A stretch of DNA of 44,332 nt from Arcicella sp. (GCA_025356745.1 JANXRS010000030.1:1-44332); one strand, 5' to 3'; shown: positions 32,190 to 40,855, counted from the first letter of the stretch. The notes: generated from the sequence alone by a model not told the origin. Program-made: numbers and translations.

Positions 32190-33068
32190 ATGACAATATT
32201 AGATTTAGTGGGCAACACGCCCATCGTTGAATTAAACAGAATTAATCCGAACCCTAACGTTAAGATTTACGGGAAATTAGAAGGACATAATCCAGGTGGG
32301 TCGGTCAAAGACCGTGCGGCTCTGAGCATGATTAAAGGGGCAATTGACCGAGGAGAAATTGAATCAGACATGAAACTGATTGAGGCAACTTCGGGCAATA
32401 CGGGTATTGCTTTGGCTATGATTGCACGGCTGTATAATCTTGAAATTGAACTAGTTATGCCCGAAAATTCTACTCGTGAACGGGTGCTTACCATGGAAGC
32501 TTTCGGGGCAAAAGTGATTCTCACTGCTGCCGAAGAAGGTATTGAGGGTTCACGGGATTATGCAGAAGCACAAGTAAAAAAAGGGGGATATTTCATGCTT
32601 GACCAATTTGGAAATCCTGATAATTATTTGGCTCATTATCGTACCACAGGACCAGAAATTTGGAAAGATACCAACGGAGAAATAACCCATTTTGTTAGTT
32701 CGATGGGAACAACGGGGACCATTATGGGAACGTCCATGTATTTAAAAGACCAAAATCCGAAGATACAAATTGTGGGTTGTCAGCCAACGGAAGGCTCAAA
32801 AATCCCAGGAATCAGACGTTGGTCTAAGGAATATTTACCGATGATTTTTGACGCTGCACGAGTGGACAGAATCATGGATATTTCAGAAACCGAAGCTCGT
32901 ATAATGGCAAACCGTTTGGCAAAAGAAGAAGCAGTTTTTGGCGGAATGAGTAGCGGAGGTTCGGTAGCTGCAGCCGTAAGATTGGCTGAAGAATTAGAAT
33001 CTGGAGTTATCGTTTGTATTATTTGCGATAGAGGCGATAGGTATTTGTCGAGTGATTTGTTTGGGTGA
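32190..33068 (+). CDS. cysM: Cysteine synthase (CysM-like, O-acetylserine sulfhydrylase B)
   Basis: A 292-residue PLP enzyme that joins sulfide (or thiosulfate) with O-acetylserine to make cysteine. The PLP lysine is in PGGSVKDRAAL, and the phosphate-binding loop is ATSGNTGIALA. The late FGGMSSGGSVAAAVR and CDRGDRYLSSDLF close the family pattern. The length fits the B isozyme (about 290-305) rather than the A isozyme (about 320), but the split between CysM and CysK is not certain from sequence alone. It follows cysE by 14 bases and is terminated at 33088-33121. Confidence 0.92.
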   Translation: MTILDLVGNTPIVELNRINPNPNVKIYGKLEGHNPGGSVKDRAALSMIKGAIDRGEIESDMKLIEATSGNTGIALAMIARLYNLEIELVMPENSTRERVLTMEAFGAKVILTAAEEGIEGSRDYAEAQVKKGGYFMLDQFGNPDNYLAHYRTTGPEIWKDTNGEITHFVSSMGTTGTIMGTSMYLKDQNPKIQIVGCQPTEGSKIPGIRRWSKEYLPMIFDAARVDRIMDISETEARIMANRLAKEEAVFGGMSSGGSVAAAVRLAEELESGVIVCIICDRGDRYLSSDLFG

Positions 33069-33087
33069 TTTTCCATTCTCTCATAAT

Positions 33088-33121
33088 AAAAGTCTTGCTG
33101 GGTGAATTAGCAAGACTTTTT
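33088..33121 (+). terminator. Intrinsic terminator of the cysE-cysM operon
   Basis: A perfect 12-base stem (AAAAGTCTTGCT at 33088-33099 with AGCAAGACTTTT at 33109-33120), a 9-base loop and a T-run. It lies 19 bases after the cysM stop. Confidence 0.85.
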
Positions 33122-33187
33122 GTCTTTAGAGCACATTATTACTATAAATATTGTTCTAATTTTATCTATCCAACCTCGAAAAATAGC

Positions 33188-33619
33188 ATGAACACAATAG
33201 AAAATATATTGTTAAACAAGCAAATAATACTCTTCGATGGAGTTTGTAATTTTTGTAATGCTTCCATCAATTTTATTATTGATCACGACCCCGAAAAACG
33301 CTTCACATTTGCCCCCTTACAATCTAAAATTGGGCAGGATATCCTACGTAAATTTAACAAAAATACAGAAGATTTTGATTCTGTTATCTTATTAAAAAAC
33401 AACACTTTATATCAAAAATCTGATGCTGCTTTAGAAATCACTAAATACCTGTCTGGTTTCTGGAAATACCTTGCTATTTTTAAGATATTCCCCACTTTTT
33501 TCCTTAATTTTTTCTATGATATTATTGCCAAAAATCGTTACCGAATCTTTGGAAAAATGGATTCATGCAGAATTCCTACATCCGAGTTGCGAGAAAGATT
33601 TTTAATAGAGAATAGTTAA
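33188..33619 (+). CDS. Thiol-disulfide oxidoreductase of the DCC family (DUF393)
   Basis: A 143-residue protein starting at MNTIENIL (ATG 33188; the upstream in-frame part overlaps cysM and its terminator). The family signature is ILFDGVCNFCNASINFI with the CxxC pair at residues 20 and 23, followed by FAPLQSKIG and DSVILL, which is the thioredoxin-like DCC fold. DCC proteins are small redox proteins; their partners are unknown. It is beyond the cysE-cysM terminator, so it is probably transcribed alone. No signal peptide, so cytoplasmic. Confidence 0.88.
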   Translation: MNTIENILLNKQIILFDGVCNFCNASINFIIDHDPEKRFTFAPLQSKIGQDILRKFNKNTEDFDSVILLKNNTLYQKSDAALEITKYLSGFWKYLAIFKIFPTFFLNFFYDIIAKNRYRIFGKMDSCRIPTSELRERFLIENS

Positions 33620-33779
33620 TAGCGAATACAGAATTGTTAATTTTGTGGTAAATAAATTATGAGAATAGTTAAAGATTAGTCCGATAGTGAACCGTTTAAA
33701 TCACAGACGCATTTCTTTATATTTCCTTTTTATACTTTGGAATAAAACTATTTTCTATTCACTATTAAATGTTAACTAA

Positions 33780-34658
33780 ATGAAAAAAGCATACATTTTC
33801 CCTGGTCAGGGTTCTCAATTCAAAGGTATGGGCAAAGACTTATACGATAATTCAGCCACTGCAAAAGCTCTTTTCGAGCAAGCTAATGATATTTTGGGCT
33901 TCCGAATTACTGATATTATGTTCGATGTAACAGACGAAGAACTCAAACAAACTAAAGTTACCCAACCAGCCATTTTCTTACATTCCGTAATTTTAGCTAA
34001 GGAAACACCTGATTTTCAACCAGATATGATTGCGGGTCATTCTTTAGGCGAATTCTCTGCCTTGGTTTCAGCGGGTTCTTTAACTTTTGAAGATGGTCTA
34101 AGATTAGTCTCAGCCCGAGCCTTAGCCATGCAAAAAGCTTGCGAAGCCAATCCATCAACCATGGCAGCGGTTTTAAATTTATCCGACCAAGTAATTGAAG
34201 ACATTTGTGCCTCAATTACGGACGAAATCGTAGTGGCAGCCAATTATAATTGCCCAGGACAAGTAGTAATTTCTGGTTCAAATGAGGGCGTGGCGAAGGC
34301 AGGAGAGAAATTGAAAGAGGCAGGTGCAAAACGTGTATTACTTTTACCCGTTGGTGGAGCATTTCATTCACCTTTGATGCAACCCGCCCGTGAGGAATTA
34401 GCTACTGCGATTGAATCAACGCATTTTGAGCGTCCATCTTGTCCGATTTATCAAAATATAAATGCTCAACCTTCACAGGATATTACAACGATTAAAGCTA
34501 ATTTAATTGCTCAATTAACGGGAGCGGTTCGCTGGACACAATCGGTACAAAATATGATTGCTGACGGTGCAACAGTTTTTGTGGAATGTGGACCGGGAAA
34601 GGTTTTGCAAGGATTGGTAAAGAAAATTAATGCTGAAGTTGAGACAAGAAGTATTTAA
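33780..34658 (+). CDS. fabD: Malonyl-CoA:ACP transacylase
   Basis: FabD transfers the malonyl group from CoA to acyl carrier protein for fatty-acid synthesis. The 292-residue protein opens AYIFPGQGSQFKGMGKDLY; the nucleophile is Ser88 in GHSLGEF, with the catalytic histidine at about 196 in GAFHSPLM and the VECGPGKVLQGLVKKI close to the end. The length is slightly under the usual 300-315. Other fatty-acid genes are not beside it, though a FabH-like gene lies at 41105. Cytoplasmic. Confidence 0.95.
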   Translation: MKKAYIFPGQGSQFKGMGKDLYDNSATAKALFEQANDILGFRITDIMFDVTDEELKQTKVTQPAIFLHSVILAKETPDFQPDMIAGHSLGEFSALVSAGSLTFEDGLRLVSARALAMQKACEANPSTMAAVLNLSDQVIEDICASITDEIVVAANYNCPGQVVISGSNEGVAKAGEKLKEAGAKRVLLLPVGGAFHSPLMQPAREELATAIESTHFERPSCPIYQNINAQPSQDITTIKANLIAQLTGAVRWTQSVQNMIADGATVFVECGPGKVLQGLVKKINAEVETRSI

Positions 34659-34695
34659 TAAATCAGGCTATATTTTGAATAAAAAAGATAAATAT

Positions 34696-34722
34696 ATGGT
34701 TAGAATCCATATTGGTTAACAC
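34696..34722 (+). repeat. Partial copy of the tRNA-Gln 3' end
   Basis: 27 bases matching the T-arm and 3' acceptor strand of the tRNA-Gln at 34943-34969 in 24 positions (three substitutions), in direct orientation and 247 bases upstream. Nothing resembling the tRNA's 5' half lies before it. It is best read as a remnant of a duplicated tRNA end or of an attachment site. Confidence 0.65.
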
Positions 34723-34823
34723 TTACTTATTCATTTAATTAGAAATACTTATTAGTTAAACTCCACATTCTCAATATTTTAGCTTTTAAGTAAAATAAAA
34801 ATTACTTTTTTTCTAAATTTGAC

Positions 34824-34854
34824 TTGACACATAAAGATTAAAAGCGTAATTTTG
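34824..34854 (+). promoter_or_regulatory. Bacteroidota-type promoter of tRNA-Gln
   Basis: TTG at 34824-34826 (within CTTGACA) and TAATTTTG at 34847-34854, with a 20-base spacer. This fits the phylum's consensus. Transcription would start about 34861, some 35 bases before the mature tRNA. Confidence 0.7.
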
Positions 34855-34895
34855 CATCAGAAATCCAAACAACGTAAGTAAGAAGGAAATCAGAT

Positions 34896-34966
34896 TGACC
34901 GATGGTGTAATGGTAACACAACGGTTTTTGGTATCGTTATTCATGGTTCGAATCCATGTCGGTTAA
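34896..34966 (+). tRNA. tRNA-Gln (anticodon TTG)
   Basis: A 71-base cloverleaf can be drawn. Acceptor TGACCGA pairs with TCGGTTA (one G-U); a 3-base D-stem GTG/CAC with loop TAATGGTAA; anticodon stem ACGGT/ATCGT with loop TTTTGGT, giving anticodon TTG for glutamine codon CAA; T-stem CATGG/CCATG with loop TTCGAAT. The 3' CCA is not encoded. It is followed by an intrinsic terminator and preceded by a good promoter, so it is transcribed alone. Confidence 0.93.
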
Positions 34967-35261
34967 CACAAAGCCTCTCATTTTTGAGAGGCTTTTTTGT
35001 TTTTATGCCCAATCAGCTTTTTAAAGTAGAAATAGCTTATGTTATTATCTAACGAGAGATGCTTAGATACCGTAAAATAATTAAAGCTATAAAAAAAACA
35101 AATAAATGCCTATAATGAAGCTTTATATTTGATTAATAAATTGGTTATCAATAACTTAGCACAAAAATAAGTTGTCATAAAATCTAATTAATTAATCATG
35201 AAAAGAAATATTTTTTTTCTCGTTTTTATCCAGCAACTTCATTTATGTCGTACTGATTAGA
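34967..35261. other. Region between tRNA-Gln and the YncE/phosphoesterase gene
   Basis: After the tRNA terminator there are about 260 AT-rich bases with no gene or clear motif; part of it is the 3' flank of the minus-strand gene ending at 35262. Confidence 0.4.
34970..34998 (+). terminator. Intrinsic terminator of tRNA-Gln
   Basis: An 11-base stem (AAAGCCTCTCA at 34970-34980 with TGAGAGGCTTT at 34985-34995), a 4-base loop and a T-run of six or more. It starts 4 bases after the tRNA. Confidence 0.88.
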
Positions 35262-38057
35262 TTATTTCTTCTTCTTACGACTCTTATATAACCTCGGATT
35301 TGATTGAAATTCTTTTTCCTCCAATTCCTTTTTGTCTTCCTCCTCACGAGTTTTGAAAAGATAATCATCATCATCCATAATGGGCGATTCTTTTAGGGCT
35401 TTCCAATCAAATTTTTCATCAATTGGTGTTAATGCTTTTTGTGGGTCGAAAATACGTACATCTTCATTTATAGCATCATAAGGCGTATAATCAGCTTGGT
35501 TAGTAAAGAAATCAGAAAGGTCAGTTGCTCCTGCGTCGTACTGATTTAAGTAAGGTACACCCAAGACATTCCACATCGTTTTGAAGATACTACCAAAACT
35601 AAAATGTAAATGACTGATGTAATTCTTTTTGGCAAAAGGTGAATAAATTTGTAGAATACTACGATGTGCATCCACGTGGTCAATGCCACCTTGCGAGTCA
35701 TCTTCTGTAACAATAATCATCATATTTTTCCAATAGGGCGTATGACTCAAAAATTCCACAACTCGGCCGACCGCTAAATCATTATCTGCCATGTAACTTT
35801 CTCTGAATGGAAAACCTGCCTTCGGTCTTTCGCCCGCACCGTGGTCGTTTGGAAGCATTAAGGGTACTACTTGAGGCATCGTTTTACCTTCGCCGAGAAA
35901 CTTTTCTTTAAAATCTTTGATGAATACATCCGCTCTAAATTGGTCAGGAATTGCCATATTATAGGTTGGAAATTTCCACTCCGTATTTTTATACATTGCA
36001 TTGGGCAAAGGATAATTTACGCCGTACATTTCACCGCCAAATTTCATCGTCGAATCATTAAAATTTCCTTCTTGTTCCGTTGTAAAACCGTAATTATGAA
36101 AACTGATATTGTGACGTTCAAAATGTTCCCACATCGAGCCATCTTGGTTATAATCTTCAGGGTAAAAACTACCCGATGAACCGTTCAAAGCAAAATGTCC
36201 TGGGGCTTTTGAGTCCTGCTTATAGTCACGTTTACCTCCATAGGCAGCCGACACGTGTGTTTCAGTCCATTCATTTGGATAAACACCTGACAACCAGCGG
36301 TGTCCATCGGCAGAATGGTCGGAGTCAACATAGAAGTTATCAGCCGTTCCAAATCTTTTTGCCAATAACAAATGGTTCGGCATAACAGTACATTTGGCAA
36401 CTTTTTGGGTATTGTCTTTATTTGAAAATGTAGCGTTTATGCCATATCGAGCAATAGATGGGTCGCCATTTCCTTGTTTTATTTGCCCAAAAACTTCATC
36501 GTACGTTCGGTTTTCTTTGGAAATATAAACGATGTATTTTATAGGTGATTCTTTCTCTTTGGGATAGCTTGGAATGGGATTATTTCCATCTCTTCGTTGG
36601 TCTTCAAATTTAAAATTATAGGCAATTGTTTTGGCTGTTTCCGCTGCTAAATCTGCATCTTTCGGAATATCCAAAATCGTTACTGAACCTTTCATTAAAC
36701 TACCAATGTAACTTCCCTCCGCTCCTACTTTAAATTTTGAACCTCCATTAGCTCCTGACCCAAAACCTTTGGCATTTGCCACAACTAATTTTTTATTATC
36801 CTTACTAACTTTCAGCTTGGAAGGAAACCAACCCACGGGCAAATGAGCTAAAACTTTCATAGAGGCAATGTCAATTACACCTACTGCATTAATGCCCGAT
36901 TCTGCCACATAAAGCCTTTTTTGGTCGGGAGAAACTGCCAATCCGAAAGGAATTACCCCTTTCCAACGACCCAAACGATTGTCTAATTGTAGATTAATTG
37001 TGTTGGTAATTTTCCCTAATTTTGGGTCAATTACGGAGATATTATCATTATTGCCGTTACTTACAAAAACAAATTTATCAGTTGCTACCAACGAATTTGG
37101 ACTTGACCCGCCCACTGCTGGGATACCATCAATCATCTCGCCAACTAATATTCCCGTTTTGATTTTGTTGGTAACTTTGGGTTTCCCAGCCATATCATAC
37201 GCCCAAACAGAGAACGATTCAGGAGCATTTGGATCGCCTAATCCTGAAACTTCTTTATCTTCAATTTTCACGCCTTCACGCATCTCTTTAGTATTAAAGC
37301 CAAAAGCAGGTTGTTTCAAATAAGTTTCCTTTTTCGTAAGGTCAAGATTTTTGACTAAACTATATTCAAACATTCCTACGTTGGCTACATAAAGCGATTT
37401 TTCATCGGGCGAAAGCGTAATTCCGAAAGGATAACGCCCCGTTTTTACATTATCAATTACGGTCTTTTTCTTCACATCAATTATTACAATTCTGAAACCA
37501 ATTTGGTCGAGAACATATAGTTTTGAACCATCGGCTGTCATGGTCATATCTCCCAAATAACCATCAGAATAATCTTGGTTATCTAAAGAAATATTACAAT
37601 TTATCTCACCTACTTTTTTACCCGTTTTTATCTCAAAAATAAAGACTTTATTCGTTTGTCCACCCGAAACATATACAAGCCGATTATCAGGAGAAATTGC
37701 CAAGCCCATAAATACAGCAGAGAGTAAGTTATCGTCCGTTTTAGGCGTATTTGGAATTTGATTAATTTGTGGTTTACCCGTAAAAATATTTTGTAAAATA
37801 CTGATAGAGAAAGGATTAGTACCAGAATTAGCGGTTATGATAGTTTTACCATCATGACTCATCACCATACCGTAAGGATGCGGAGCGATGCGGTATGTTT
37901 TCCCCATAGGTTTAATAATTCGACCATTTGGAATGATAGTTTCACCCGCAGGATTAACCACGCAATAACGATTTTCGGCAGGAGCTGAAATACGCCATTG
38001 TGCATGAGAAAAAATTGGAAAAGTACAAAAATAGATAATCACTAAAAATCGTTTCAT
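35262..38057 (-). CDS. YncE beta-propeller and alkaline phosphatase-type phosphoesterase fusion
   Basis: A 931-residue secreted protein. Signal peptide residues 1-19 (ending SHAQ). Residues about 40-470 form a YncE/YVTN-type propeller with repeats of the form SPDxKxLYVAN...VIDIxxxKVxxxLPVG, where surface-exposed blades bind partners or ligands. Residues about 500-900 form a phosphoesterase domain (ENRTYDEVFGQIKQGNGDPS, with a likely nucleophile Thr; DNFYVDSDHSADGHRW; ENDHGAGER), related to acid phosphatases of the alkaline phosphatase superfamily. This two-domain arrangement is common in Bacteroidota and related phyla. The phosphoester substrate is unknown. Transcribed alone. The tail is rich in Lys, which is unusual but not striking. 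Confidence 0.9.
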   Translation of the reverse strand: MKRFLVIIYFCTFPIFSHAQWRISAPAENRYCVVNPAGETIIPNGRIIKPMGKTYRIAPHPYGMVMSHDGKTIITANSGTNPFSISILQNIFTGKPQINQIPNTPKTDDNLLSAVFMGLAISPDNRLVYVSGGQTNKVFIFEIKTGKKVGEINCNISLDNQDYSDGYLGDMTMTADGSKLYVLDQIGFRIVIIDVKKKTVIDNVKTGRYPFGITLSPDEKSLYVANVGMFEYSLVKNLDLTKKETYLKQPAFGFNTKEMREGVKIEDKEVSGLGDPNAPESFSVWAYDMAGKPKVTNKIKTGILVGEMIDGIPAVGGSSPNSLVATDKFVFVSNGNNDNISVIDPKLGKITNTINLQLDNRLGRWKGVIPFGLAVSPDQKRLYVAESGINAVGVIDIASMKVLAHLPVGWFPSKLKVSKDNKKLVVANAKGFGSGANGGSKFKVGAEGSYIGSLMKGSVTILDIPKDADLAAETAKTIAYNFKFEDQRRDGNNPIPSYPKEKESPIKYIVYISKENRTYDEVFGQIKQGNGDPSIARYGINATFSNKDNTQKVAKCTVMPNHLLLAKRFGTADNFYVDSDHSADGHRWLSGVYPNEWTETHVSAAYGGKRDYKQDSKAPGHFALNGSSGSFYPEDYNQDGSMWEHFERHNISFHNYGFTTEQEGNFNDSTMKFGGEMYGVNYPLPNAMYKNTEWKFPTYNMAIPDQFRADVFIKDFKEKFLGEGKTMPQVVPLMLPNDHGAGERPKAGFPFRESYMADNDLAVGRVVEFLSHTPYWKNMMIIVTEDDSQGGIDHVDAHRSILQIYSPFAKKNYISHLHFSFGSIFKTMWNVLGVPYLNQYDAGATDLSDFFTNQADYTPYDAINEDVRIFDPQKALTPIDEKFDWKALKESPIMDDDDYLFKTREEEDKKELEEKEFQSNPRLYKSRKKKK

Positions 38058-38244
38058 TGGTTTTATATTTGTTAGAAACGAAATTTAGGGCTTTGCTTTT
38101 TGATTGGCTAATTTTTGAAGTTATTATTTGGTTAAGTTTCAAAAGGTTACTTTATTTTTAAACTTTATTAATCCTTTATGGGAGTTTTTTTTAATAATTT
38201 ATCATCTAAGTTGTCGAAGAAAAATTTCAACGAAGGCGAAGATT

Positions 38245-38334
38245 ATGGTTAAAAACATCAGCTCCAATCTTGAATATATTATCAGATTAGGAATTCAAGA
38301 TAGTATTCATTCGAGGGAAGAAGAATATGCTTAA
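38245..38334 (+). CDS. Possible 29-residue small protein
   Basis: An ATG at 38245 gives a 29-residue peptide (MVKNISSNLEYIIRLGIQDS and so on) ending EEEYA. It is preceded by an AAGGCGAAG stretch that could bind the ribosome and followed 5 bases after the stop by a terminator-like hairpin at 38340-38371. It has no recognised family. A frame of this length can arise by chance in AT-rich DNA, so this is a weak call. Confidence 0.3.
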   Translation: MVKNISSNLEYIIRLGIQDSIHSREEEYA

Positions 38335-38339
38335 TTTTT

Positions 38340-38371
38340 AAATGCTTTCTAATTGAAATTAGAAGGCATTT
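38340..38371. terminator. Hairpin with T-rich flank
   Basis: A 13-base stem with one G-U (38340-38352 and 38359-38371) and a 6-base loop followed by AATTTT. It is placed between the plus-strand small open frame and the minus-strand Fic gene end (38376), so it could serve either. Confidence 0.5.
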
Positions 38372-38375
38372 AATT

Positions 38376-39467
38376 TTACAATTTCACCTGATACCCAATA
38401 CTTCGTCCACCGCCTTTCATCGTCAAAATCTTCTTTTCCACCAAATCAATTAAATCTCTGGTTGCGGTAGCTTTTGAAGTTTTGGCTATAACCAAATATT
38501 TTCGGGCATTTATGCCACCCACAAACTCATTCTCACCTAATTCCAACATTCGTTTGATAACTTTTTGTTGTCTATCATTTAGTAATGATTTATTCAAATC
38601 AAAAAAAGCTGCTTTTTTGATGGAGAAAAGAATAGTTTGATTAAAATCCCGCTGTGCATCAATAATAACTTGGGAAAAATATTCAATCCAATCATTAATT
38701 TCATTAGAACTTTGTCCTTTTTGTAAAGCTGAATAATATCCATTTTTATTTGATTCAATGGTCTTGGAAATACTCATCAAAATTGGGCGATTTAGGGCTT
38801 GCGAAAGCGTTTTCTCCGCAATAATTCTACCAATCCTTCCATTTCCATCTTCAAAAGGATGGATACTTTCAAAATATAAATGAGCCATTGCTGAACGAAT
38901 TAAAGGGTTTTTAATCGTTATTTTTGATTCATTAAACCACTCAAAAAAGAGGCTCATTTGTTTGGGTAAAATTATTGAAGGAGGTGCTTCAAAATGCACT
39001 TTTTCTCTACCCATTGCTCCAGAAACAACTTGCATAGGTTCTGAGTGCGTTCTCCACTTGCCAATTTCAACCGAATAATTGCCTTGCATCAAGAGTGTGT
39101 GCCAATTAAAAAGCATTTCTTCAGATAAATTTTCCGCATAATTTTCTCTCGAAGAAATCAACAAATTAGCAATTCCCAATGAACGCTGGTCTTTGATAAT
39201 AATAGATTCAGTTAGATAACCCAAATTTTTACGAATAGATGAAATCAAATCAATTCGACTAATAAATTCGCCCTCAATTTCAGAGGTTTTAATGGCTTCA
39301 TTTACCAATAAATTAACAATAGAATCTTCTTTAATTCCTTGCGAAGACGACTTCATAAAACCCTCACTTTCTCCAGAAAGTGTTATAAATTCTATCCACA
39401 ATTTTTCAAAAAGCGATTCATCATATTGAAAATTTGTCCAATCTGTTTGTTGCCAATTATATGTCAT
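38376..39467 (-). CDS. Fic-family AMP transferase with DUF4172 N-terminus and C-terminal winged helix
   Basis: A 363-residue protein. Residues 1-90 match DUF4172, with the inhibitory motif at 61-66 (TSEIEG, the [S/T]xxxE[G/N] signature that blocks the active site). The Fic core carries HPFEDGNGRIGR with the catalytic His203. The C-terminal part (about 290-363, LNDRQQKVIKRMLELGENEF then ARKYLVIAKTSKATATRDLIDLVEKKIL) is winged-helix-like. Fic enzymes AMPylate target hydroxyls; here the inhibitory helix is built in, so the protein should be off by default. Three TGAGCCGA half-sites at its promoter suggest that the winged helix binds there and regulates its own gene. Target unknown. Confidence 0.93.
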   Translation of the reverse strand: MTYNWQQTDWTNFQYDESLFEKLWIEFITLSGESEGFMKSSSQGIKEDSIVNLLVNEAIKTSEIEGEFISRIDLISSIRKNLGYLTESIIIKDQRSLGIANLLISSRENYAENLSEEMLFNWHTLLMQGNYSVEIGKWRTHSEPMQVVSGAMGREKVHFEAPPSIILPKQMSLFFEWFNESKITIKNPLIRSAMAHLYFESIHPFEDGNGRIGRIIAEKTLSQALNRPILMSISKTIESNKNGYYSALQKGQSSNEINDWIEYFSQVIIDAQRDFNQTILFSIKKAAFFDLNKSLLNDRQQKVIKRMLELGENEFVGGINARKYLVIAKTSKATATRDLIDLVEKKILTMKGGGRSIGYQVKL

Positions 39468-39521
39468 GAGCCGATTATTTTACTTATTCGGCTCAAATAT
39501 AACCATTTTTTGAGCCGAATA
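39467..39521 (-). promoter_or_regulatory. Operator-like repeats and -7 element at the fic promoter
   Basis: The 8-base word TGAGCCGA occurs at 39467-39474 (plus), 39488-39495 (minus) and 39511-39518 (plus). The last two extend to a perfect 11-base inverted repeat (39485-39495 with 39511-39521). Read on the minus strand, a perfect TAnnTTTG (TATATTTG) lies at 39494-39501, overlapping the middle half-site. A TTTG partner exists only at a 24-base spacing (39526-39529). A protein bound here would cover the promoter and the fic start codon. Confidence 0.6.
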
Positions 39522-39563
39522 GCCTCAAAACCTCACAAAATCGTTTTTCCCTTATTAATTCCG

Positions 39564-39571
39564 TAAATTTG
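39564..39571 (+). promoter_or_regulatory. -7-like promoter element before rhlE
   Basis: TAAATTTG matches TAnnTTTG exactly, 33 bases before the chosen ATG at 39605. No clear TTTG lies 19-20 bases upstream. It is diverging from the fic promoter. Confidence 0.45.
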
Positions 39572-39604
39572 TGTTTTATCCTTATTAGTACAAAATATAT
39601 TACA

Positions 39605-40855
39605 ATGTCATTTGAATCATTAAATCTTATCGAACCCATCCAAAAAGCCTTGACGGCAGAGGGTTATACAACGCCTACGCCCATTCAAGCTCAGGCAATT
39701 CCAATTATTTTACAGGGAACAGACCTTTTAGGAGTAGCTCAGACGGGTACGGGAAAAACAGCGGCTTTTGCCATTCCGATTCTTCAATTATTACACAAAA
39801 ACCATACTTTTCATAAGGGTAAACGTTCGATAAAAGCCCTCATTATTACGCCTACTCGTGAATTAGCCATACAAATTGATGATAGCTTTGAGTCGTATGG
39901 TAAATATACTGGACTTACGCACACGGTTATTTTTGGAGGTGTAAAACAAGGGAAACAGACCGATGCTTTACAAAATGGCGTGGATATTTTAGTGGCAACA
40001 CCAGGGAGATTATTGGACTTAATTAACCAAAGATTTATTTCTTTGAAAGACATTCAGTTGTTCGTTTTGGATGAAGCCGATCGTATGTTGGACATGGGTT
40101 TTGTTCATGATATAAAGAAAGTACTTGCCATTCTTCCTGAACGTCGCCAGTCTTTGTTTTTCTCAGCAACGATGCCTGTTGAGATTCAGAAACTATCAGA
40201 TAGCATTTTGTACAAACCTCAGAAAGTAGAAGTTACGCCCGTTTCATCTACGGCAGATACAATCAAACAAGCTCTTTATTTTGTTGACAAAAACAATAAG
40301 AATGCCTTATTATTGGACATTTTGGAGGATAAAACGATTGAAACGGCTTTGGTTTTTACTCGTACAAAACACGGGGCGGATAAAGTAGTAAAAACACTTT
40401 TGAAAAGTAATATTAAAGCCGAAGCAATTCACGGAAACAAGGCTCAAAATGCTCGTCAGCGAGCTTTAGAGAATTTTAAGGCAAAAACAACTCGTATTTT
40501 AGTTGCTACCGATATTGCCGCCAGGGGAATTGATGTAGATGATTTGGCTTATGTTATTAATTTTGAAATGCCTAATATTCCCGAAACTTACGTACATAGA
40601 ATTGGTCGTACAGGTCGTGCAGGGGCAAATGGAACAGCTTTTTCATTCTGTGAAACGGAGGAAATTCCGTATTTGAAAGATATTCAGAAATTGATTGGCA
40701 AAAAAATACCAGTTATCGAAAATCATGATTATCCAATGAGTACCATGCCTATTGTGGATGTGCCAAAACCAACGCAACAACAGCATCAAAATAGAGGTGC
40801 CGCCAAACCAAATGAAGCGAATAAGGGGAAGAAAGTTTGGTTTAAGCGGAAGTAA
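39605..40855 (+). CDS. rhlE: DEAD-box RNA helicase, RhlE-like
   Basis: A 416-residue cytoplasmic RNA helicase, starting at MSFESLNLIEPIQKAL (ATG 39605; the 12 residues before it lie over the promoter). Motifs are in order: Q motif TPTPIQAQAIP, I AQTGTGKTAA, Ia TPTRELAIQ, II DEAD, III SATMP, IV-V near VFTRTKHG and ATDIAARGIDV, VI HRIGRTGRAG. A basic tail with Gln/Asn runs ends the protein. RhlE helicases act in ribosome assembly and RNA turnover, and several are cold-induced. The subgroup name is by overall resemblance and moderately sure. Confidence 0.92.
   Translation: MSFESLNLIEPIQKALTAEGYTTPTPIQAQAIPIILQGTDLLGVAQTGTGKTAAFAIPILQLLHKNHTFHKGKRSIKALIITPTRELAIQIDDSFESYGKYTGLTHTVIFGGVKQGKQTDALQNGVDILVATPGRLLDLINQRFISLKDIQLFVLDEADRMLDMGFVHDIKKVLAILPERRQSLFFSATMPVEIQKLSDSILYKPQKVEVTPVSSTADTIKQALYFVDKNNKNALLLDILEDKTIETALVFTRTKHGADKVVKTLLKSNIKAEAIHGNKAQNARQRALENFKAKTTRILVATDIAARGIDVDDLAYVINFEMPNIPETYVHRIGRTGRAGANGTAFSFCETEEIPYLKDIQKLIGKKIPVIENHDYPMSTMPIVDVPKPTQQQHQNRGAAKPNEANKGKKVWFKRK

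Larger units (their letters stand above)
38058..38375. other. Intergenic region with a small open frame and a terminator-like hairpin
   Basis: About 320 bases between two minus-strand genes. It contains a 29-codon frame on the plus strand (38245-38334) and a hairpin right after it. Otherwise nothing recognised. The promoter of the 35262-38057 gene should be near 38060-38130. Confidence 0.5.

Noticed and set aside
34696-34722. A second, intact tRNA-Gln gene
   Set aside because: Only the T-arm and acceptor 3' strand are present and the T-loop C is changed; no 5' half can be folded.
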